Assembly (NCBI GenBank): GCA_023055425.1
Contig: JALGPY010000009.1
Coordinates: 34,515,275-34,579,274, forward strand
Direction of reading: 5' to 3'
DNA length: 64,000 bases
Source: Linanthus parryae
Lineage: Eukaryota > Streptophyta > Magnoliopsida > Ericales > Polemoniaceae
This document shows, one piece after another, positions 43,423-55,000 of this stretch (within the stretch, counting starts at the first letter, position 1; every line of letters begins with the position of its first letter). Position numbers and translations under genes: made by a program. Under the pieces are notes generated by a model. The model made no database searches and was not told the origin of the DNA. It saw only the letters and a list, made by a program, of their open reading frames with translations.

Positions 43423-46035
43423 ATGTCTCAGGAGGATGATGTCAGTAACAGATCGCCTTCCACCGAAGCCGCCTCACGAGAGGAGGCCCGCCGCACTCCT
43501 ACGGCCACCGGTGAAGCCCCTACGCTAGAGACCTTGGACACTACCATCCAGAGTCAGGCGAAGGCTCTCAAAGCTCAATCTGTGCAATTAGAACGGATCA
43601 TGGCTGTCCTGGGGACTCTTGCGCCAAACCCTGTACTAGCCACCGCCGTTTCTCCGGGAGGAGGAGCCCCTACTACTTCAGGACTGGGAGTGTCAGCCAC
43701 ACCTCCCAACCCTAATCTGTAGACTCCACCGGCGACTACGCAGCTACCTTCAATTCAGGGGTCAACATCTCAAATGTTGCCTCTCACTGCTCATACTCCT
43801 CAGCCTCCGGCTTTGATACCTAACCCGGCTTCGCAGTATCCCTTGCCTCCTCCAACGGCAATCTGGGGCAATGCGAACGGCCAATATGTTCCCAATCCTA
43901 CGGCGGCATACGTGTCGCCTCCGCCTGCAGCAACCCCTCCTCCTGTTACCGAGGGAAACATTCCAGAATGTATGACGTCCCTGCAGAAGCGCATGGACAC
44001 TATTCTGGCTCACCAATCATTCGCGGATACCATCATCCCGAAGCTAGACAACGATCCACCTATCCCGCGAGAGATCTATCTCATGCCTAACCCAGTGGGG
44101 TACAAGGCTCCTAAATGGGACAAGTTCGAAGATGTCAATGGAAACGCTCACGAACATGTCATGCGTTTCATCGATGTCATGGGGCCATATGGAGTTGATC
44201 CCAAATTGCTGATGCGAGAGTTCCCAAAATCCTTGGGGAACGTAGCGTACAAGTGGTACAGGACGTTGGAGGCCGGATCTGTGAAGACCTGGGATGACAT
44301 GGTCCAAAAGTTCTATACCAAGTTCTTCCAGATGGAAGAAAAGGTGACAATGATCCACCTCTCGCGGATGTATCAGAAGCGCGAGGAGGACGGGATAACA
44401 TTCATCAAGAAGTTCAGGGCGAAGTCCTTGGAATGTAAAGATCCAATGCTCGAAAGTCGGCTTGTAGAAATATGCCTGCAGTGCATGCGAGATGAATACA
44501 AAGGTATGCTCATCACCCTGCAAACACCTACGTTTTCAGAACTAATCGAATGCACGAAGAACATCGAGCCTATACTGGAGAGGCAGAAAAAGAAAAACGC
44601 TTCGGAACGATCCTCGAGCGGTACTACTTTCAAGATCGGGAGACTCAGCTATAAGAGGGGACGCGAAGCTGAAGTCAATACAGTTTCACCCCAGAAGCAG
44701 GCAAAGATTGTGAACTTCGACGCACCACCCCTGACGTGCTCGGTAGAAGAAGCAAGCGACCTCTGCAGGAAGTGGCGCAAGGACGGTGTCCTACCGCCAC
44801 TCGAGAGGGCACCCTCCAAGGAGATGGTGAGGGACCCGAAGTGGTGCGAGTACCACGGCAAGGTCATGCATCCCACAGCGGACTGTAAGAAGCTCAGGAT
44901 TGTATTCAGCCAAAAGATGAAGAATGGCGAGCTGATCGTCAGCAATCACAGGAAGGATGTGCGCAACAATCCACTTCCTGCCCATGCGGAGCAAGACTCG
45001 AAAGGTAAAGAGGTCGCCATGATCTCGATTGTGGATCTGGAAGAGGTCGCAGAGGATGGTCTACCCATCATTGCCGAAGTCCATAATGATGAGGACTACA
45101 ACGTAGACACGGAGGACGAACGCGCTGACCGGATGAAGGGGTCGCACGGCTTCAGTAGATTCTTTGACGAGATGAACTTGTCAGAGAAATGGCGGACAGA
45201 AATGACGAAAGCAATCTTGAGGATAGCAGAGGACTATGAGGAGGATCTTGTAGTCTCCAATGGGAAAGTCATCAGGGCATCTCGCTCTACAGAAAAGGTT
45301 CTGACCTTTTCCACCAGCGACAAGAAGACAGATGCGAGCCACCAGAGGCCTCTGTACGTGACGGCCATCATCAATGGCGTCGAGTTCAAAAGAGCGTTCG
45401 TCGACGGAGGAGCAGCGGTCAACGTCGTTTCGCTCCACACACTGAAGCTAGCAGGGATCCCCGAGTACAAGATTGTCAGGCGTCCATCTCCACTAATGGG
45501 ATTTGGAAGCGACTCCAGAATGACGATAGGATGGATTCGCCTGGGCGTCCAGATCGGCAAAATCAAGTGTTCAGCAAAGTTCTATGTCATAGATGCGAAC
45601 ACTACGTATCACATGATCATAGGTCGAGCCTGGATTCATCGCTTTGACGCGGTCCCTTCAACAGCTCACCAAGTCATGAAGGCTATTTGGAACGACAGAA
45701 TAGTCGAGATACCGGCTTCAACAAATCCATTCAACTTGGACGAAGCACATCTCAGCGAGGCGGTGTGGTTCACCGAGATGGCGGACGAACAAACACCGGG
45801 ACCATTCAACCCTACTCCTTTACCCCTATGGGAAGATATCAAGGATCAGTCACCTGCAGGAGTGATGGTGACAAGGGAAGATGCCAAGGAAAAGCCGCCC
45901 ACGCGGGAAGAGGCGCCGCGGATCGCTTACCAGGGAAATAACGTGTATACTCTAAAGAGAATAGCAAAGCATGACCCGGAGGGAAAGGAGATAGAGAGTT
46001 TCTACGCCAATGGGAAGAAGTGCTATCGCATATGA
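43423..46035 (+). pseudogene. Element G gag-protease, with one in-frame stop
   Basis: The frame opens at ATG 43423 (ACCATGTC). After 99 codons it meets TAG at 43720-43722 and continues open in the same frame to TGA at 46033-46035. The N-terminal part is Pro/Thr/Ala-rich. Gag follows at about 43970-44600 (NPVGYKAPKWDKFEDVNGNA, then KWYRTLEAGSVKTWDDMVQK). The segment MHPTADCKKLR near 44860 stands where other Tat Gags have a zinc-binding motif. Retropepsin has AFVDGGAAVNVVSLHTLK near 45395-45450 and MIIGRAWIH near 45614, both typical of Tat. A single nonsense mutation (possibly CAG to TAG) would explain the stop. Confidence 0.85.
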
Positions 46036-48043
46036 AGGTGCACGGGGATGTCCTCACGCGGGCATGGGGATATCCCTGAGCAAATCAACCAAATCGAGCA
46101 AGTTGCGGTAACGGAAAAGCCAATGCAGAGCACTCCAGATGAGAAGCTCAAGGAAGCACCCGAATGCATGGAAGACAAACCCAGACCGCAAAAGCAAGAG
46201 CTAAAGGAGGTGTTCCTAAGCCCTAACGAAGAAAAGAGAAGGCCAGTCTTTCTAAGTGCAGACCTCACGAGCGAAGAGGAGAAAGAGCTGTTACAGCTCC
46301 TGACTGAATACAGGGACGTGTTCGCATGGGAGTATGATGAGATGCCCGGTCTGGACACAAGTATCACTATGCACCGTCTAGATATCATTCCGGGGTCTAA
46401 GCCGGTAAAGCAGAGCACAAGAAGCTTCAGGCCAGAACTTAACGTGAAGATCAAACAGGAGATTGTCAAACTCCTGGACGCCAGGTTCATAGAGCCGAAT
46501 CACCATCCTACATGGCTGGCCAACATTGTGCCCGTGGTAAAGAAGAACGGACAGCTTCGCATCTGCGTGGATTTCCGGGATCTCAATCGTTTTTGCCCCA
46601 AGGACGATTTTCCGCTCCCCAACATTGATCTGCTTATTGATTCAACAGCGGGTCATCGCATGTTCAGCTTCATGGACGGCTTCAGCGGGTACAATCAGAT
46701 CAAGATGGACCCTGAAGATGCGCGGAAAACTGCATTTATCACTCCAGTCGGGGTATTCAACTACACGGTGATGCCGTTCGGTCTCAAAAACGCGGGTGCA
46801 ACCTATCAGCGGGCCGATGGCCCTGTTCCACGACATGATGCACAAGGAAGTGGAATTCTATGTGGACGACCTGGTGGTTAAATCCAAGCAGGAGGCAGAG
46901 CACTTGGCGGATTTACGGAAAGTGTTCAATAGATGCAGACGCTTTCAACTGAAGATGAATCCCATGAAGTGCGCATTCGGGGTAACATCAGGGAAGTTCT
47001 TGGGATGCGTAGTGCATCGCCAAGGAATCGAGTCTGATCCTGCGAAAGTATCAGCCATTACTGGCATGACGCCACCACATAACCAAAGTGCCTTGAAAAC
47101 ATTTTTGGGAAAGCTATCATATCTGCGGAGATTCATCCCAGCGATTGCCGAAATCACCTGCTGTTTTAGTGCCCTTCTCAAGAAAGATGCCGTATACAGC
47201 TGGACGCCGGAGCACGAAGCTGCGTTCAGAAAGCTGAAGGATCTGCTGACGTCTTCAAAAATAATGATCGTACCTCAATTAGGATCACCACTTCTGCTGT
47301 ATCTGACGTCAACAAGGAAGTCCATAGGAGCACTCTTGGCTCAGGAATACGAGGGCCAAGAAAGTCCCATCTACTATATCTCTCGCATCGTGCAGCCCGC
47401 TGAATCAAGGTACACAGACATCGAGCGTCATTGCCTTGCCCTATTCTTCGTGATAGAGAAGTTGAGACACTACTTTGCGTCGCACAAAGTGGTGGTGGTC
47501 ACAAAAAGTGATCCCATACGATATCTTCTGACTCACACCACTCCTGGGGGAAGATTGACGAAATGGTATATGACCATCTCTCAATACGATATTACATGCG
47601 TGCGACCGCGAGCGATCAAGTCGCAAGCGGTGGCGGATCTGTTGGCACAGTTCCCCGATAACAGTCACGAGCCCATAATCGAAGAAGAATTCGAGGGACC
47701 TGAAATATATGCAGTCGATGTACCCTATTGGACGCTCCATTTCGACGGTTCGTCAACAGGGAAATGTGGAGGCATTGGGATAGTCTTGACCAAGCCAGAT
47801 GGGGAGGTCATACAGATGTCCGCAAAGCTTGACTTCGCAGTCACCAACAACGAGGCAGAGTATGAAGCCCTCGTAGCGGGACTTCGTGCAGCGAAGGCTT
47901 TGGAAGTAAGCAACCTGACGGTCATGGGGGACTCTAAGCTAATTGTCAAGCAAGCCTCGGGCGAGTACGGTTTGAAGGAGATAAATCTTCTGTCATTACC
48001 GGACTTTGGTACAAAAGCTGGTGCAGCAATTCTACGATGTTAG
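46036..48043 (+). pseudogene. Element G reverse transcriptase and tandem RNase H, frameshifted
   Basis: Directly after the protease TGA, in the same frame, the reverse transcriptase region runs 46048-46881 (RICVDFRDLNRFCPKDDFPL, SFMDGFSGYNQIKM, MPFGLKNAGATYQR). A +1 shift near 46800-46815 moves it to another frame, which holds FYVDDLVVKSKQ near 46855 and the connection/RNase H region. A second, archaeal-type RNase H begins at about 47732 (LHFDGSSTGKCGGIGIVL, NNEAEYEALVAGLRAA), the dual-RNase H arrangement of the Tat lineage. A second shift near 47985-48010 leads into the integrase frame. These breaks make the enzyme non-functional as annotated. Confidence 0.88.
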
Positions 48044-49772
48044 GTACGAGCACAAGCCCCGAGCGGACAACAGGCATGCAGACGCTTTGGCCACCTTGGG
48101 ATCCAAGGTTAGTACAGACAAATGTCCCGCAAGAATCTCGATCGAAGTGCGAACATCGTCGGCGTTAACAGAAGACGCGTGCGGCGATGAACCCATGGAC
48201 GATGCGGACTGGAGAAAGGTAATCTTACGAGCCATCGCAGAAGGCACAAGCAGCGAGAGCTGGGCACTCACAAAGGGGTATTGCATACATGACAACACCC
48301 TTTACTACAAGGGCCCTGGCGGAATACTTATGCGATGCGTCTCCGAGCAAGAAGGACAACTGCTGTTAGAGAAGATTCACCAACATGCTTGCGGAGAAAG
48401 CGAGGTGTCAATCTATCAAAAAGCTCAGAGATATGGAATTTACTGGCCAGACATGTCAACAGCCGCGACACTGATACAAGGGAAGTGCGATAGTTGCGCA
48501 CTGATCAAAGATTCTTTACTCATTGCTCTGACCAATGATGATGCGGATTGGAGGAAACCACTCTTTGATTTTCTCACCCAAGGCACCGTACCTGAATCGA
48601 GAAAAGAAGCTGAGAAATTGAAGAGAAAAGCATCCCGATACGTGGTACAAGAAAACCTGCTTTGGCGAAGAGGCCATGAGGGCAACTTGCTGCGATGTCT
48701 AGACGGCAGGGAAGCACAAGAAGTCATGGACCTTTCTCATCAGGTGGAACACCAGGGAGGTGCGAAATTATGCAGGCAACTCCTCTCAATTGGATATTTC
48801 TGGCCCACAATGGAGGCTGATTGCCGCACCAAAGTACGACGCTACCAGGAATGTCAATTCAAAGGAAACCTAGTGCACGCTCCTGCTGTAGATCTACATG
48901 CACTGGGAACACCGTGGCCGTTTCACACATGGGCTCTAGATTTCATTGGTCCCATCCGGCCAACTTCGCATGGGAATCATTTTATTCTCACCGCAACTGA
49001 GCTGTTCACCAAATGGTCGGAGGCGATACCACTGAAGACGGAAAATGCGCTAGCTGTGGTCAATTTCATCCAAGAAAACATCATATGCAGGTTCGGAATT
49101 CCCAACACCATCCTTTCAGATAATGGTACTTCTTTTGTTAATCGCCAGGTGGCTGCGAAGCTAGCAGAATACAACATCAGGCAGATATGCTCTACCCCTT
49201 ACTACCCGAAAGGGAACGGGCAAGCCGAAGCGACCAACAAAACGCTGTTGAGGATCTTGAGCAAGATGGTCGCAGATGACCACAAGAAGTGGGCTGATTC
49301 TCTAAGCATAGCCCTGTGGGCTTACCGGACTTCTCCAAGGACACCCACAGGGGTCTCACCATTCCTCCTATGCTATGGGGCTGAGGCCGTGGTACCTGCG
49401 GAGGTGAAAGTTAATTCGGCAAGATTGGCCTTCCACGCATTGTACGACAATCAACGCGATCATGACTTAGTCTTGCTGGAGGAAAAGCGAGAACAAGCTA
49501 AAAGGACCAACAAACGGTATCAGGAAAGGATTGCTCGTGCGTACAATAAAACAGTCCAATGGAGAGATTTCGCAGTTGGAGACTTAGTCTTGCGCGCATC
49601 TGACCATTGCATGCGAGAGGCGGCTCACCCAAAGTTCGCAGCCAATTGGGAAGGGCCTTTCGAAGTCACAGAAGTCTTTGACAGTGGCTACTGCAGCATA
49701 CGGAGGTTGCACAGAACGACCTCAACCCCAAGCTCAGTCAACATGCGCTGGATTAAGAAGTACTATCCTTGA
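48006..49772 (+). CDS. Element G end of second RNase H and integrase, open segment
   Basis: 588 open codons in the third frame. The start completes the archaeal-type RNase H (YEHKPRADNRHADALATLGS). Two similar modules follow (48198-48500 and 48537-48857), each starting with DADWRK and each ending in a zinc-finger-like region with GYFWPTM or GIYWPDM. The integrase core has WALDFIGPI (first Asp, near 48937), ILSDNGTSF (second Asp, near 49118) and GQAEATNKTLL (Glu, near 49225). The C-terminal region includes FAVGDLVLRAS and WEGPFEVTEVFDSGYCSI. The segment has no start of its own; it is the tail of a broken polyprotein gene. Confidence 0.85.
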   Translation: MVQKLVQQFYDVRYEHKPRADNRHADALATLGSKVSTDKCPARISIEVRTSSALTEDACGDEPMDDADWRKVILRAIAEGTSSESWALTKGYCIHDNTLYYKGPGGILMRCVSEQEGQLLLEKIHQHACGESEVSIYQKAQRYGIYWPDMSTAATLIQGKCDSCALIKDSLLIALTNDDADWRKPLFDFLTQGTVPESRKEAEKLKRKASRYVVQENLLWRRGHEGNLLRCLDGREAQEVMDLSHQVEHQGGAKLCRQLLSIGYFWPTMEADCRTKVRRYQECQFKGNLVHAPAVDLHALGTPWPFHTWALDFIGPIRPTSHGNHFILTATELFTKWSEAIPLKTENALAVVNFIQENIICRFGIPNTILSDNGTSFVNRQVAAKLAEYNIRQICSTPYYPKGNGQAEATNKTLLRILSKMVADDHKKWADSLSIALWAYRTSPRTPTGVSPFLLCYGAEAVVPAEVKVNSARLAFHALYDNQRDHDLVLLEEKREQAKRTNKRYQERIARAYNKTVQWRDFAVGDLVLRASDHCMREAAHPKFAANWEGPFEVTEVFDSGYCSIRRLHRTTSTPSSVNMRWIKKYYP

Positions 49773-49984
49773 CTTCTCTCATTTTATGCGTTTTATTACA
49801 ACGTTGCCTTATGCCCTGTATAGCTATGATTCGCACAATCTCCTCTCCCATATGAGAGAATTGTAATCTCATCTCTCCCATATGAGAGTACTACAATAAA
49901 AGGCTTCTCCCAAATGAGAAGAACTTCATACTTCTAGCTGTTTATATTGCTTCATTTAGTTTATTATTACTGTTAGTAATAGGC
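49773..49984 (+). other. Spacer after integrase in element G
   Basis: Short non-coding stretch with three CTCCCAYATGAGA repeats (about 49853-49920) before the 54 bp array. Confidence 0.5.
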
Positions 49985-50600
49985 TATCCGCTGCGATAGC
50001 AACCTATGCAAATGCGATCTTAATTGATATTCTAAGCCTATCTGTCACGATAGCAGCCTATGCAAATGCGATCTTAATTGATCTTCTAAGCTTATCTGTC
50101 ACGATAGCAGCCTATGCAAATGCGATCTTAATTGATCTTCTAAGCCTATCTGTCACGATAGCAGCCTATGCAAATGCGACCTTAATTGATCTTCTAAGCC
50201 TATCTGTCACGATAGCAGCCTATGCAAACGCGATCTTAATTGATCTTCTAAGCCTATCTGTCACGATAGCAGCCTATGCGAATGCGATCTTAATTGATCT
50301 TCTAAGCCTATCTGCCACGATAGCAGCTCATGCAAAAATGATCTTAATTGATCTTCTAAGCCTATCTGCCACGATAGTAGCACATGCGAATGTGATCTTA
50401 AATGATCTTTCAAGCCTATCTGCCACGATAGCAGCGCTATACAAATGCGATTTAAAATTCGTTCTGAATTCTATCTATTGTGATAGCAACATTATGCAAA
50501 ATGATCTTAAGCGATCTCCAAAGGCCTATCTGATGTGATAGCACCTGCCTCTGGAACAAATCAAAAGCCTATCTGCCAAGATAGCAAAGCTGCGCGAGAA
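49985..50600 (+). repeat. 54 bp tandem array downstream of integrase
   Basis: The unit carries AAGCCTATCTGTCACGATAG and TGCGATCTTAATTGATCTTC; TCTGTC recurs every 54 bp (50041, 50095, 50149, 50203 and onward). About eight good copies, with decayed ones at the right end to ~50600. The unit is 18 codons long and one frame stays open across the array to 50538. Tandem repeats at this site are known in Tat-lineage elements and can seed satellites. Confidence 0.9.
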
Positions 50601-52008
50601 CGATCTCCAACGATCTAAGAACATGTCTGCGAATCTATATGGCAGATAGCAAATACAGAGTGCGTATACAGCACTACAGAAGGCGAAATTTGACAATACG
50701 CATGGAAAAATTATAATTTGTTGTAACAAGACAGCAAATCGTACAAAGAGATTTATCATTGTGAGTCAAACAGGGCTTACAATTTATTTTTCTAGATAGC
50801 AGCTTACAAGCGAAAAAGCTCAAATCTAACTACGCAGCCAACATGGCTTATAATGCATCGAAAAGAAGTAACTTACAAGCGAGAATTTACACATCGGGGG
50901 AATCCTAATTGAAAAAGGATGAACCTAACAGTTCTAACACCAGCTATGCGATACACAGATCTGCGGCCAAAGATCTGTAGCAAGTAGGACGCTACTGCGA
51001 AGAGATCAACTCGCCATTCGCTACGTCCCTAGCAGCAAGATCTGGGTAACGCTACGTCCAAGACCCCATGGATCTGACAAGGCCTCTATCTGATCAAGAT
51101 ATGTACCAGAGGAACCACCTGTTCCGGCGTATGCAGTCGTGCAAAACAGGGGAGCAGTCATTCCTCTGGTACTGGGCTCTTTGTCCAGATAGACAAGCGC
51201 ATTGGCTCGCCACCCTGAGTTCAAGAACGAAGAGGCAAGAAATTCTCCTCCGGGCATGCTGGAGGAGAATCCCACCGTTCATTACGAGTCGGTAGCAAGG
51301 TCAGTACGGCGCTGCACCTCGCCGGGAGGCGGCCGGAAACATGACCTGCAAACATAATAGACGAAGAAAATTCTTCGAGCACACATGAGGTATTATCTCC
51401 ATCTTCTTTATGATGGTTTTAAAGATAAATAAGCCTTATGAAGCAGATCTTGGAAGCTATTTCTATAGCACAAAGCGCAAACTCAGGTTTCACAACTTGG
51501 AGTTGCCCTGAATCAACGAAAAATAAGCGTTGAAGCCAGCAGTCATAAGGACTCACGGCAAAGCACACTTTTTGGGATGAAGAACCCAAATGGCAAAAGG
51601 CAGGTTTATATAGACCTTGTGGAGACTCTTCAAATGCCAACATGAGTCAGCAGAATTTGAAAAGAGGGTAAGGATCAATCACTTACGCCTTGAAAAGCGG
51701 TAACAATCAATTACCCTACTAAAGGCTACGACGATTCAATTGTGTATCCTAATTAATGACGGATGGTCATGATTCGGATGGACTTCCCAAGGAAAGCGTG
51801 CTTATCTAATGAGAAATTAGCGCGAAAAACAAGGCAGAATATCAATTGCTGACGTCGTAAATTGATATGCACATAGATATTCTAGCAAATCCCGGAAAGG
51901 GCAAAACGGGCACTTCGATTCTTTTGTTTCGAAAAAAAAGGGGGAGAAACCCTAGCAACATTACATTAATGTTTCAGCTATTTATTTTCTACTTTTCAAA
52001 TTCAAAAA
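50601..52008. other. Element G region between tandem array and antisense gene
   Basis: No recognised domain. Small overlapping ORFs at 51021-51295 run on both strands and are probably chance. The 3' end and terminator of the antisense gene should lie here; no clear poly(A) signal was picked out. Confidence 0.4.
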
Positions 52009-55000
52009 TCAAAGTAAACCATTGATTAAGGAGTCATGAGGGGTGAACTGACGGCTCAGATTCTCCACTTGCTCCACTTCCTGCTTTAATTGCTCGCACT
52101 TAGCATTCATCTCACGATAGAGCTTCATAGCCTCTTCAACCTTTTGCTTCTGCTGCTCCACCTTCTGCTTTTCAGCTGCGAGGTTTTGGTGGCCGCTTTT
52201 CAAAGTTACGGCCGCGCGAATCAGGGTAACCCTCTTCACAAGAAACTTGAAGCCCAGCCTGCCTTGAACTTTGGAGAGAAGATTTTGGCACATGCCAAAA
52301 AGCAATTCGGCACTCTGAGGAGAAATGGTCGCAGGTGTGGCCGCGGACAGCTGCTCCAAAATACAGATGGCTTCGGAAAGAAACAGCCTCCTGTCAAAGG
52401 GCCCTATCTCCAGAGACCTCGTAAATGACTGGGGGTAGGCGAGGCGCATCTGAACTAGCCAGTCCACATCGGCTTGCTTCAAACCTAAAGCAATGTCGAA
52501 GCCAAGTTATACTATCAAACTCGCAAATGAATAATGCGAAATGAAAACAGCAAACCACGACTTACCAGTTTCTTCAAGGATCTCACGAAGAGAAGGAATG
52601 CGCATTTCTGGGGTGGTCGAAGACTGTCCTCGTTCCATAGCCCTTTTATCAGCTGCGATCTCTAACTCCTCATAATTGGGAGGAAGAGTATAAGCCGCAC
52701 CAGTTGCAATTGCAGACCCAACCTGCGAGCCCCAAAATCTCCACGAAGGAAGTGGTGCCGCCGACTCAGTCATCGTTGGAGGCGTGGTGGCAGCCGAAGT
52801 TGCTTGGCGAGGGACACTTTCAGATGCGATGGCATCAACAGCATTTGTTCTCATTTCCTCAGCACCAGCATGGACATCTTCCTCCATTAGCACAGTGCCA
52901 GCCTCGGCATCATCAGAAAGTTCGATGATGTCCTCAAAAGGCTCTCTTGCATATTCAGCAGTTGCGACGGGCTTCTCGGTATGAGAGCTCGGAACCGGGA
53001 CATAAGACGCAGAAGGTTGACTCCTCTGCTCCGACACGGATTTATCAGCATTGCCTGCGATACAAAACGCAATGGTTTGAGGTAACTTGTGTCATATGTT
53101 ATTTTATTATCTTTACTAAGCTAAGAGCAAGCACCTCCTCGCGAAGGTGGTATTGCAGTGTCCTCGTCATACGCTAAGGACGTGGAACCTTGCTCTATTA
53201 ATGTGTCTTCATTAAGCATGTCTTTAAGATGAGCATGACCTGGGACGCGAAGAAACCAGTCATCATTCTGTTTTGAGTTGCTAAGCCTAGTTCATGCATA
53301 TCGTTCAAGTGATTACCTGAGGGCTCACCACACTTGCCTACTAGCCAACGGCGAATGTAAGCTTTTGACACACCATGCTTTAATGCACCAACAATAACGT
53401 CTCGATAAGTTACTGCGAGATTAAAAATCTCACCTTCATTGCCGCCTGCGATTTCTTCAAAATCTGCTTGGACTTGCTCCAAGGCTGCTGCATCCTCTTC
53501 TGGAACCGCATCCTCCTCAGCTCGAGGAGCCACCTCTTCGGGAAGCACATCTTCCTCATCAGCTGGACGCGCTAAGTCGTCAACATGCTGTTCTTCGAGG
53601 CTCCTATGCCTTACACGCTCGAGCTCCTCCTCTTCTCGCTGTCTTCCTGGACTCGGCAAGAACGTCCTTGCTTATGGGTTCGTCAGAAATGCCAGAATGA
53701 GCACTCCTCTTCTGCCTCTTGGCCAAAAGGCCGCTGATGGTCTCGTCATCATCATCGTCTGCGAAGAAACGATTGGTTCAAAATCAAGTTGCAAAAGAGT
53801 TACGATAATGAGAAGGGAAACGCGATGGAGATACCTTCTGATTCTTCTTCATGTATCACATTTACTCTTTCTTCTTCTTCTTCATCTCCTTCTCTTGGCT
53901 CCCACCTCTGCTCTTCTTCCTCCTGGTCGAATGGAACGAAGGTCTCTACTGCGAGCTCCTTCCGCGTTTTACTGGGCATGCGACCTTTGCCTTTGTCCTT
54001 GGCAGAAAGGGACCTCGCAGGAGGGGAAGTTGGAGCACTTCTAGGGGAAGAAATTGTAATTCCTCTTTGCCTGGGTCTTTTCGCTCTTGGCGCGGAAGTC
54101 GTTGGAGGAGACGGATCATCTCTAGGGGGAGACAAGGCTGGAGCATTGTCTATCAGCGAGTAAGCAAAAGCATTCATGACCTCGCGAATCCCAGCTTCGA
54201 CCTCAAGATCCATCCTTGATGCTAGCAGAAATGGCTGCCCTTGTCTTCTTGTGGTAATAATGGTGTTAACCAGCGATTTGGAACAATCACCAGATGCAAA
54301 CCTCCGCACATGGCACTAACGCAAGCAGTGTGGAATAAGGATGTCAATATGTTGAAATAAAGAAGCTTAGCGCATGCGAAAGAAAGCGTATTACCTTAGC
54401 AAAAGTTTCGCTATATCTGATGACATGCGAGTCGCCTTTTCTAACCGCGGCTATCTTTTCATCTAGAATGAGGGCAGGACACAAATGGTTCTCGTGATCC
54501 AACAATGAGTAGCAACCATATTCAGACTCGTCCAGACTGCAATTAGGACGAAACGGAAAAGAGTTTCTTTTGATCACAGGAGCTCTGCTTGGCTGGGGGG
54601 ACGACTGCGTTTCAAATCTTGTCTGCTGGGCGTTCCAGTATGCGAGCCAGTTTTTGGAACAGCCGCCTTCACGATTACCTGCAGGTTGCTCGAAGGGAAG
54701 ATTGCTCAGCAAGACCGTTTTGCACTCCTTTGTCAACAAGCGCTTATAGCAGCCTCTGAGAATAGACTGTGGCCAGATCGATGGTGCCACTGCATCAAAG
54801 CCGAATTGGGGAGAAACGCGAGTGGGATCAACATCCACAGTAATCCTCTCGTACCTCGGCGCGAGCTCACGAATATGCTCTGCGAGGGCAGGAAGGGAAC
54901 CTCGCAGACACCAGCAAAAGAATTCGCGATAGCGCTCATGGAAATGCTTTCCATCTTCGAAGAGGAGCTCTTCCGAGAAGACAGCACCCTTAGAAGGATA

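Noticed and set aside
46796..46881. Programmed frameshift in element G reverse transcriptase
   Set aside because: The shift lies within the conserved polymerase domain between GATYQR and FYVDD, where a programmed shift is not expected; an indel is simpler.
49985..50600. CRISPR-like array
   Set aside because: Units are contiguous 54 bp tandem repeats without unique spacers, inside a plant retrotransposon.
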